Origin: UBA7803 sp047920935
GTDB taxonomy: Bacteria > Pseudomonadota > Gammaproteobacteria > Pseudomonadales > Azotimanducaceae
Length of the DNA stretch: 17,331 nucleotides
NCBI GenBank assembly: GCA_047920935.1
Contig: JBLRXD010000065.1
Location: forward strand, 1 to 17,331
Direction of reading: 5' to 3'
Translations under genes and position numbers: made by a program
Notes under the pieces: generated by a model
The model's input: only the letters and a program-made list of their open reading frames with translations
Told to the model about the DNA's origin: nothing
The model's database searches: none
Shown: positions 6,442-14,500 of the stretch, piece after piece
Layout: each line of letters begins with the position of its first letter
Numbering within the stretch: position 1 is the first letter of the stretch

Positions 6442-7113
6442 ATGAGCCAAGTGGTCATTCGAGCCCAGGGTGTAGATAAAGTGGTGCCGACTGCCGAAGG
6501 GCAGCTCGTTATCTTGGATGGCATAGAGCTGGAAATCAACGCGGGCGAGTCGGTGGCCATCGTCGGCGCATCCGGATCCGGAAAGACCACCCTGCTCGGC
6601 ATTCTCGCCGGGCTCGACCTGCCCAGCGCGGGTGTCGTGACCCTGGTCGGGCGCGAACTCACCAGCCTCGACGAAGAGCAGCGGGCCAGGGTGCGCGGTG
6701 AGGAAGTGGGCTTCGTATTCCAGACCTTTCAACTGCTGTCGAGCCTGACCGCGCTGGAGAACGTCATGCTGCCTGCCGAGTTGCACGGCGAGCGCGACGC
6801 CGGCGACCAGGCCAGGCAATTGCTCGAGAAGGTGGGCCTGGGGCAGCGGCTGGGTCACTATCCGCGTCAGCTTTCGGGTGGCGAGCAGCAGCGGGTAGCC
6901 ATCGCCAGGGCTTTCGCTTCCCGGCCCAACGTGCTGTTCGCCGATGAGCCTACCGGCAATCTCGACACCGCGACCGGCGGGCGAATCATCGATCTGCTGT
7001 TCGATCTCAACGCCGAGTTCTCCACCACGCTGGTGCTGGTAACCCACGACGATCGTCTCGCCGCCCGCTGTCAGCGAGTGGTGGTCATCGACGGCGGCAG
7101 GATCGTCTCGTGA
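6442..7113 (+). CDS. ybbA: ABC transporter ATP-binding protein YbbA (LolD/MacB-like)
   Basis: This is the 223-residue ATPase partner of the YbbP permease, at the cytoplasmic face of the inner membrane. All nucleotide-binding motifs are intact: Walker A GASGSGKT (42-49), Q-loop Gln94 in FVFQTFQLL, signature LSGGEQQR (144-151), Walker B VLFADEP (164-170), D-loop GNLD and switch His202 in VTHDD. The sequence aligns along its whole length with E. coli YbbA, including the DEEQRARVRGEEVGFVFQ region. The ATG at 6442 is chosen by similarity; only a weak GGAG about 14 nt upstream is present. The stop overlaps the ybbP start as GTGA, so the two are translationally coupled. The substrate of the system is not established. 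Confidence 0.95.
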   Translation: MSQVVIRAQGVDKVVPTAEGQLVILDGIELEINAGESVAIVGASGSGKTTLLGILAGLDLPSAGVVTLVGRELTSLDEEQRARVRGEEVGFVFQTFQLLSSLTALENVMLPAELHGERDAGDQARQLLEKVGLGQRLGHYPRQLSGGEQQRVAIARAFASRPNVLFADEPTGNLDTATGGRIIDLLFDLNAEFSTTLVLVTHDDRLAARCQRVVVIDGGRIVS

Positions 7114-9605
7114 GGCCGGGGCTGGTACTGCGGCTGGCCTGGCGCGACTGGCGCAGCGGCGAGCTCGGCCTGCTGTTGGCGGCGTTGCTGGTGGCGGTGG
7201 GCAGCGTCACCGCGGTGAGCCTGCTGGTGGATCGATTGCAGCAGGCGCTGCTGTCCGAGTCCGCCGAGTTCCTCGGCGCCGACCGCTACATCGGCAGCAG
7301 TCAGCAGATTCCGGACGAGTTCCGCCGCCGCGCGGTGGAGCGCGGGTTGGATGTCTCCGACACGCTGTCGTTCCCTTCCATGGTGTTCGCCAGCGACGAG
7401 CGGAACCAACTGGTGGCGGTAAAGGCAGCGGCGCCGGGCTACCCGCTGCGCGGCACGCTGGTGGTCGCGGACGAGCCGTTCGGCCGCGGCAGGCCCACCG
7501 ACGCCTTGCCGGAGCCCGGCGAGGTGTGGCTCGATTCGCGGCTGTTCCCGGCGCTCGGAGTAGCGATCGGCGACCAGGTCGAGGTCGGCATGGCTCCGCT
7601 CACCGTGGGTGGCGTGCTGGTGTCGGAGCCGGATCGTGGCGGCAGCATGTTCGATCTCGGGCCGAGGCTGTTGATGCGGATGGACGACGTGCTGCGCACC
7701 GAAGTGGTGCAGCCTGGTAGCCGACTGTCGTATCGGCTGTTGCTGCGGGGCCCGGAGCGCAGCCTGGAGGCGCTACGCCAGGAGCTGCCGCTGGAACCCA
7801 ACTATGCCTGGCGGGATATTCGCGACGGTAGCCAGGCCATCGGTGCCGCCCTGGATCGAGCCGAGAGCTTCCTGCTGCTGGGCGGGTTGCTGGGCGTGCT
7901 GCTGGCGGGGGTGGCCGTGGCCTTGTCGGCGCATCGTTACGCGCGTCGCCACTACGATCACGTGGCGATCCTCAAAACCCTGGGGGCGACCCCGGCGCAG
8001 ATTCTGCGGGGTTTCCTGCTGTTGCTCATCGTGGTCGGCCTGGTGGCCGTGGCGTTCGGGCTGGTGCTCGGCACAGGCCTGCATCTGGCCATCGTGGCGG
8101 TGCTCGGCAGTGTGGTTCCGGTGAGCTTGCCATGGCCTTCTTATCGACCCTTTGCGCTGGGCGCAGCTACCGGCCTGATCTGCGCCGTGGCGTTCGCCCT
8201 GCCGCCGCTGCTGCATCTGTACCGCATTTCGCCCATGCGCGTGATCCGCCGCGACCTGGGATTGGCGCCGGCATCGCAGATTCTCAGTTACGCGGCCGCT
8301 GGCGTGGGCAGCCTGGGGCTGCTGATCTGGTACAGCGGCAGCCTCTGGCTCACTTTCTGGGCGCTGGTGAGCGGCGTGGCGGTGCTGGTGGTATTCGCGG
8401 CCCTGGCCCTGGCTCTGCTCCGCGGTGGGCGGGTGATCGGCATGCAGGCCGGCAGCGGTTGGCGGCTGGCGCTGGCCGGATTGCAGCGCCGCCGGCGGGA
8501 GAACGTGGGGCAGATTCTGATCTTCGGCCTTGCCATCATGCTGCTGCTGATTCTGGTGCTGCTGCGCACGGCGCTGCTGGACGAATGGCGCGAGCAGGTT
8601 CCGCAGGGCGCTCCCAACCACTTCCTGCTGAACGTGACGTCGGAGCAGGTGGACGAGCTCGCCAGCATGCTGGCGGAGGTCACCGACCAGCGCGGCGGGC
8701 TGTACCCCATGATCCGCGGGCGGGTGCTGCAGGTGGGCGACGTCGACGCCCAGGAGTGGGAGGCACAGCGACGTGGCCCGGACGTTGGCGATGGCCCGGG
8801 TCTGCGATCCGAGCGCAACCTCACTTGGATGGCGGAGTTGCCCGAAGACAATCGCGTGGTCAGCGGCCGCTGGTGGTCGGCGGACGACCCCCGGGCGCTG
8901 GTGTCGCTGGAGGCCGATTACGCCCGCAGCCTGGGGCTCGGGGTGGGCGACCGGCTGCGCTTCGACATTGCCGGCCAGGAGGTGGAAACGGAGGTGGCGA
9001 ATCTGCGGCAGCTCAATTGGGAGAGCATGCGGCCGAATTTTTTCATCATCTTCTCGCCCGGAGTGCTCGAAGATTATCCTGCCACCTACATGACCAGCTT
9101 TTATCTGGACGGTTCCGAGCAGGGATTCCTCAACCGCTTGCTGTCCCGCTTCCCGACCGTCACGGTCATCGAGGTGGACGCCATCATCCGTCAGGTGCAG
9201 AGCATCATCGCGCGCGTGACCCAGGCCGTGGAGTTGGTTCTGGGTCTGGTAATCGGCGCCGGCTGTCTGGTGCTGATCGCCAGCATTCAGGCGAGTCGGG
9301 ACGCGCGCATGCAGGAGCACGCCCTGGTGCGCACCCTCGGAGGCAGCCGCAAGCTCATCGCCGGCTCGCTGGCGGCGGAGTTCGCCGTGCTCGGTCTGTT
9401 CGCAGGTGTGGTGGCGGTGGTGGGGGCGGAGATCACCGTGGCCCTGCTGCAGCGGCAGATCTTCCAGATGGGCGTGAGTGTGCATCCGTGGTTGTGGTTG
9501 ATAGGCCCGTTGATCGGCGCGTTGCTGATTCTGGTTGTGGGTATGCTCAGCACCAGAAAGCTGGTGTCGACACCGCCGATGCTGGTGTTGCGAGGCCTGG
9601 ATTGA
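7110..9605 (+). CDS. ybbP: FtsX-like ABC transporter permease YbbP
   Basis: This is an 831-residue inner-membrane permease of the FtsX/MacB type (E. coli YbbP has 804). A first transmembrane helix (about 18-40) is followed by a large extracytoplasmic domain (about 45-245). Next comes an FtsX block (about 250-375) with the coupling sequence HYDHVAILKTLGATPAQI and ending in the typical ISPMRVIRRDLG. A middle membrane group (about 390-490), a second extracytoplasmic domain (about 500-695) and a final FtsX block with EHALVRTLGGSRKLI complete it, ending in PPMLVLRGLD. About ten membrane helices are expected. The GTG start overlaps the ybbA stop by 4 bases. Divergent tesA is a conserved neighbour, so a role in envelope lipid or toxic amphiphile handling is often suspected but unproven. 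Confidence 0.95.
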   Translation: MRPGLVLRLAWRDWRSGELGLLLAALLVAVGSVTAVSLLVDRLQQALLSESAEFLGADRYIGSSQQIPDEFRRRAVERGLDVSDTLSFPSMVFASDERNQLVAVKAAAPGYPLRGTLVVADEPFGRGRPTDALPEPGEVWLDSRLFPALGVAIGDQVEVGMAPLTVGGVLVSEPDRGGSMFDLGPRLLMRMDDVLRTEVVQPGSRLSYRLLLRGPERSLEALRQELPLEPNYAWRDIRDGSQAIGAALDRAESFLLLGGLLGVLLAGVAVALSAHRYARRHYDHVAILKTLGATPAQILRGFLLLLIVVGLVAVAFGLVLGTGLHLAIVAVLGSVVPVSLPWPSYRPFALGAATGLICAVAFALPPLLHLYRISPMRVIRRDLGLAPASQILSYAAAGVGSLGLLIWYSGSLWLTFWALVSGVAVLVVFAALALALLRGGRVIGMQAGSGWRLALAGLQRRRRENVGQILIFGLAIMLLLILVLLRTALLDEWREQVPQGAPNHFLLNVTSEQVDELASMLAEVTDQRGGLYPMIRGRVLQVGDVDAQEWEAQRRGPDVGDGPGLRSERNLTWMAELPEDNRVVSGRWWSADDPRALVSLEADYARSLGLGVGDRLRFDIAGQEVETEVANLRQLNWESMRPNFFIIFSPGVLEDYPATYMTSFYLDGSEQGFLNRLLSRFPTVTVIEVDAIIRQVQSIIARVTQAVELVLGLVIGAGCLVLIASIQASRDARMQEHALVRTLGGSRKLIAGSLAAEFAVLGLFAGVVAVVGAEITVALLQRQIFQMGVSVHPWLWLIGPLIGALLILVVGMLSTRKLVSTPPMLVLRGLD

Positions 9606-9738
9606 TCCGCCTGGCGACTGCCCGACCTGTGTTTGCGCTACCTGTGTTTGCGCGACAGGGGTTTGCACATTGGGCCACGTCGACTAGGGTTGATACTGGA
9701 CACACGACCTTGCATCCACCGCCTGGAATCATCCGCCC
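9606..9738. other. Intergenic region between ybbP and the EAL gene
   Basis: These 133 bases hold no gene. The first half contains a 15-bp tandem repeat. I see neither a terminator hairpin with a T-run nor a confident promoter, so the EAL gene may be read from ybbP transcripts or from an unrecognised promoter here. Confidence 0.6.
9625..9669. repeat. 15-bp tandem repeat, about three copies
   Basis: Units acctgtgtttgcgct (9625-9639) and acctgtgtttgcgcg (9640-9654) differ at one base. A third unit, acaggggtttgcaca (9655-9669), is more diverged, and a faint fourth precedes them. The array lies 20-64 bp after the ybbP stop codon. Confidence 0.85.
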
Positions 9739-11499
9739 ATGAGCACCTTGTCCCGCCTGGTCGGCCGCAGACGCCCCAAGGTCGGCAGTTCGGCAAGCAC
9801 CGCCGGCCGCCGTGGCCGCAGGCCTGGGTGGGCGCTGGAGGGTATTGAGCAGCAGCTGTTCGATCACTCCCCGGTCGCGGTCGTGGTCACCGACCAGGAC
9901 GACAGGATCCTTGCGGTGAACGACGCCTACACCCGCCTGACCGGTTACTCCCAGGAAGAGGCGCAGGGGCAGCACATCACCTTTAATCACCTCGCCCAGG
10001 ACGAGGCCAGCGGTGCCGAAATGCGCGCCGATCTGGCCGAGAGCGGGCGCTGGGTGGGGGAGTTTCACCTGCGCAACCGCAATGGGGAATCCCTCGCTGA
10101 CGCGGTGACGCGCATGGCGTTGCACGCCAGCAACGGCAAGTTGCTCGGCTACCTGACCGTTTCCACCGACCTGCAGGCGACGGATGACGGCCGCCGGGCC
10201 ATGCTCTGGCAGGCGCATTACGACCCCCTGACCAAGCTGCCCAACCGCAACCTGTTCGAGCAACAGCTGAGCGAGCTGCTGTGCAACCAGCGCAGCGATC
10301 TGCAGGGCGCGCTGCTGAGCATCGACCTGGACCGTTTTCAGATGGTCAACGATTCGGTAGGGCCGTCGCGAGCCGATCAGCTGCTCACGGAGTTGGCCTA
10401 CCGCCTCGCCATGTGCGTGGGCGAAACCCATACGCTGGCACGCCTGGCTGGCGATCACTTCGTGCTGTTGATGAGCGAAGTGCGTGACCGCGCCGAGGTG
10501 GAACAGCTCGGTCGCAGCATCCTCACCGCGATTCAGCAGCCGTTCCATGTGGAAGCGCGGGAGCTGTTCATCAGAGGCAGCGTCGGCGTGGCGCTGCTGC
10601 CGCAGCATGGCAGCGACACCGGAGAGCTGCTGCAGAAGGCGGATGCAGCCCGGATCCAGGCGAAACAGCAGGGCGGCAACAGCCTGGCCTTCTTCGACCC
10701 TGAAATGAACGCACGCGCCGAGCGCCGGCTCGAGCTCGAGTCGGCACTGCGCCGTGCGGTCGCAGGCGAGCAGCTGATGCTGTACTACCAGCCGGTGGTG
10801 GACGTGAAGCGCAGCGTCATCAGCAGCGCCGAGGCGTTGCTTCGCTGGCAGCACCCGGAGCTGGGTCTGGTGTCGCCGGCCGAGTTCATACCGGTGGCCG
10901 AGGATATGGGGCTGATCGTCGAGATCGGCGAGTGGGTGGTGAAGGAATGCCGCCGGCAGCTGCATGACTGGCGCAGGCGCGGTGCCACCGACCTGCGGAT
11001 TTCTCTCAACGTCAGTCCGGTGCAGCTGCGCCGCGAGCAGGACGTTCAGTCGTTGCTGGCGCTGCTGCAGGGGGAAGGCGACGACAACGGACTGATCCTC
11101 GAACTCACCGAAAGCGCGCTCATGGAGAACAGCGAACGGGTGCACCGATACCTCGAGCAGGCTCGCCGAGTGGGCAGCATGGTGGCCCTCGACGACTTCG
11201 GCACGGGCTTCTCTTCGTTGGGATATCTGCGTTATTTCGAGTTCGACGTGTTGAAGATCGACAAGAGCTTTATCGACGAGCTGGCGAACGCCCGGGATTA
11301 CGGGCTGGTGGCCTCCATCGTCAGCATGGGCAGGATCCTCGGCATGCGCGTGGTGGCCGAAGGTGTAGAGACAGCCGATCAGGTCAAGCGCCTGCGGCAG
11401 ATCGGCTGCGATTACGTACAGGGTTACTACTTTTCGCGCCCGCTGCCTGCCGAAGAGTTTTACTGCTTTCTACAGAACGGCATCCGTCAGGCAGGCTGA
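9739..11499 (+). CDS. PAS / degenerate GGDEF / EAL protein, predicted c-di-GMP phosphodiesterase
   Basis: This is a 586-residue cytoplasmic signalling protein with no signal peptide or membrane helix. After a basic, low-complexity start (1-30) come a PAS domain (about 35-145, FDHSPVAVVVTDQDDRILAVNDAY), a GGDEF domain (about 160-315) and an EAL domain (about 335-580). The GGDEF signature reads AGDHF (237-241), so diguanylate cyclase activity is very unlikely; such domains often bind GTP or serve as regulators. The EAL domain looks catalytically complete: AEALLRW (Glu365), SLNVSP, LELTES, DDFGTGFSSL, KIDKSFI, AEGVE and QGYYFSRP. It should therefore hydrolyse c-di-GMP to pGpG, with PAS input. 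The start ATG has no obvious ribosome site, but no better in-frame start is visible. It converges on the hybrid kinase gene, with 25 bases between the stops. Confidence 0.93.
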   Translation: MSTLSRLVGRRRPKVGSSASTAGRRGRRPGWALEGIEQQLFDHSPVAVVVTDQDDRILAVNDAYTRLTGYSQEEAQGQHITFNHLAQDEASGAEMRADLAESGRWVGEFHLRNRNGESLADAVTRMALHASNGKLLGYLTVSTDLQATDDGRRAMLWQAHYDPLTKLPNRNLFEQQLSELLCNQRSDLQGALLSIDLDRFQMVNDSVGPSRADQLLTELAYRLAMCVGETHTLARLAGDHFVLLMSEVRDRAEVEQLGRSILTAIQQPFHVEARELFIRGSVGVALLPQHGSDTGELLQKADAARIQAKQQGGNSLAFFDPEMNARAERRLELESALRRAVAGEQLMLYYQPVVDVKRSVISSAEALLRWQHPELGLVSPAEFIPVAEDMGLIVEIGEWVVKECRRQLHDWRRRGATDLRISLNVSPVQLRREQDVQSLLALLQGEGDDNGLILELTESALMENSERVHRYLEQARRVGSMVALDDFGTGFSSLGYLRYFEFDVLKIDKSFIDELANARDYGLVASIVSMGRILGMRVVAEGVETADQVKRLRQIGCDYVQGYYFSRPLPAEEFYCFLQNGIRQAG

Positions 11500-11524
11500 G
11501 CTGCGGCCTGGCTGTTGTGCCCCT

Positions 11525-14500
11525 TTACCCCTCGCCGAGATCGCTGGCGCGCAGCCGAACCTCTGCGCTGGCGATGGCATCGGCGGATTCCAGCACCTCG
11601 GTAAGCGCGATCTCGAAGCTCTGCACCAGGCCCAGCAGGTTCTTTCCAGTAGGCTCCACCAGGGCCAATTCCACAGTTTTGGAGGCCTCCCGCAAACGCT
11701 CGGCGCCGAAACTGCCAGCGACGCCGTGGAGGTTGTGGGCCAGGCGCTCGGCCTCCTGCAGGTTGCCGTCCTGCACCAGGCGGCGCATGCGGGTCCCGGC
11801 GTCGCCGTAGTAGCGCCCGAAATCGCCCATCAGCTTGATCATCAGCCGCACGTTGCCGTTGTGGCCCTTGATGGCGAGGCCGAGGTCGATGCCGGCGACG
11901 CGCTGCATGGGCAGGGCGTCCAGGCCCCAGGGGCTGGATTCAGCGGCCTGGTTCGTGATCGCCGTGGCGGCGGCTGGCGCAACCGCTGCGCCGTCGAGCA
12001 GCGCGGCATCCCGGGCGCCGGCCATTCCGGCGGTTGCAGCGGCCGTGGCGGGCGATGACAGCTGATCGGTGGCGCGGCGTCTCAATCCGGCAGCCACGGT
12101 TTCCGGCAACAGCCGAGTCATCACCCCCAGCAGTTCGTCGAAGTCGATGGGCTTGGTGACGTAGGCGTCGCAGCCGGCTTCCAGCGCGGCGGTTTTGCTG
12201 TTGCTCAGGGCATCCGCCGACACCGCGACGATGGGCAGCACCAGGCCTTGGGCGCGGAGAATGCGCGTTGCCTCCAGGCCATCGAGCATGGGCATGTGAA
12301 TATCCATCAGCAGCGCGTCGTAGTGGTCGCTGGTAGCCTTGTCCACGGCCTCGCGGCCGTTGTGGGCGATCTCCACCGCGGCGCCGGCGCGCTGCAGGAA
12401 CTCGGTGGCGAGTTGCTGGTTGATGGGGTTGTCTTCCGCGACCAGGATGCTACGGCCCTGCAGAATGGCGTTGTTGCGTTCGATTCTTGCCGGCAGGCGC
12501 GCCACGCTCGTCTGCCCTGCGGCCAGCTTCAGCTTCACGGTGAAATGGAAGCAGCTGCCCTGGCCGAGCTCCGAGTCCACCCCGATGGCGCCGCCCATCA
12601 CCTCCACCAGGCGGCGGCAGATGGTCAAGCCGAGCCCGGTGCCGCCGTAGCGCCGCGTGGTGGAAGACTCCGCCTGCTCGAACGACTCGAACAACCGCTG
12701 CTGCTGCTCTTCGCTGATGCCGATGCCGGTGTCGGTGACGGTTACCTTCAGCGTTATCCACGGCGGCGCTGCAGCGTCCACCGCCAGCGCCAGGGTGATG
12801 CTGCCGGCTTCGGTGAACTTCACGGCGTTGCCCACCAGATTCACCAGCACCTGCTGCAGCCGCATGGCGTCGCCCAACAGCACCCCGTCGACGGGAAACT
12901 GGGGGTGGTCGCCGGTGCGGTCGTCGATGCGAAACACCAGCATCCGCCGCCGCAGCTCGGTGCGAAACAGCCGTTCGACCGCGCCCAGCGCATCGCCCAG
13001 CTTGAACGGCCGTTCTTCCAGAGTCAGTTTCCCGGCTTCGATTTTCGAGAAGTCGAGAATGTCGTTGATCAGCGTCAGCAGGCTCTCCGCCGCATTGCGG
13101 ATGGACGCCAGGTACTCGTGCTGCTTCCGATTCAGCGCGGTGTCCAGGGCCAGCTTCGAAAAGCCGATGATGGCGTTCATCGGGGTGCGAATCTCGTGGC
13201 TCATGTTGGCCAGGAAGGCGCTCTTCGCCTGGGTTGCCGCCTCGGCAATCTGCCGTTGTTTGTCGGCCTGCTCGCGTTCGATCCGTTCGGAGATGTCGAT
13301 CAGGGATCCGTCGATGAATTCCCGGCCGTCGGAATCCTTGTTCAGACGCGCGGTGAGGGCCATCCAAAGGGTTCGTCCCTGCCGGCTTACCCCTTGGGCC
13401 TCGAAATCGCTGACCCGGCCCGTCTGCTCCAATTCGGTGAGAAACTCGCCGATGCGCTCCCGCGACAGGAACACCCGTTCGAGCAGCTCGCGGTACTCAT
13501 CGAGCAGTTGTGCAACGTCGTCGAAACCGAGAATGCGCGCCAGCGTCGGGTTCGCGGACAGCAGCGTGCCGTGGGGGCTGATGCGGAACAGCCCCTCGAT
13601 GGCATTGTCGTAGAGCGTGCGGTACTCGTCGCGGGTCGCCTGGAGATCCGCGTACAGTCGGGCGTTCTCGATGGAGATGGCCGCCTGGGATGCCAGCAGG
13701 GAGAGAACCTCGACCCGCTGGCGGGTGAAGACGTCGGTGAGCCAGCGATGCTCGACGTAAAGGATGCCCGAGATCTCGCCGCGGTGCAGAATCGGCAGGC
13801 ACAGCACCGATAGCGGCTGGAGGCGTTTCACGTAAGGATCCTGGGTGAATACGTCTTCGAGGGTGGCGTCGCCCACCACCAGCGTTTCCTTGGTACGGGC
13901 CACGAACTGAATGATGCTTTCCGGCACCTCGTCGGACGCCTCCAGCGGCACGGCGGGTACCACGCGGTGGGTTGGGCCGCCGTCGACCGAAGCTACAGCT
14001 TCGACGTACAGCCGTCGATCGTGGGCCAGCAGCATGCAGGCCATCTGCGCCCCGGCATGCTCCAGGGCCAGCCGCAGCAGCTTGGTCAGTACCTGATCCA
14101 GCATCACCTCGCCGGAAATCGTCTGCGCCGCGCGCAGCACCGTGGTGGTGTCGAGAATGCGCTCGTTGAACTCTCCGGAGTTGAAGCTGGAGTTGCGGTT
14201 GTGGATGTCTCGCACCGTCAACTCGGCGAGGTCACCGACGCTGAGGGTGCTGGTTGCGCGCGGCTCGTAGCCGTCGTGGAGCAGCCCGTGAAATTCCCGA
14301 TCGAGCTGGTTGGTCTTGGCCGCGGCTCCCCAGCGCAGGTAAGCCTCATAGGCGTTGCGGGCGAACAGCCGAGCGAAGTCGGTGCGGCCGCTACGGTCGC
14401 AGGCACGGGCCGCCAGTTCGTAAGCCAGAGCCTCGTCGTTGGCGAGCCCGGCCCGACGGGCGCACTCTGCCGCCCGTTCGTAAAGTTCCAGCGCTCGCGT

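Noticed and set aside
7773..9668. 631-codon minus-strand open frame antisense to ybbP
   Set aside because: It is rich in Gln/His/Arg, typical of a reverse-frame shadow of GC-rich membrane protein codons. YbbP on the plus strand is unambiguous.
11492..11510. CAGGC/GCCTG inverted repeat at the end of the EAL gene as a terminator
   Set aside because: The stem is only 5 bp with a 9-nt loop and lacks a T-tract, so it is too weak to call.
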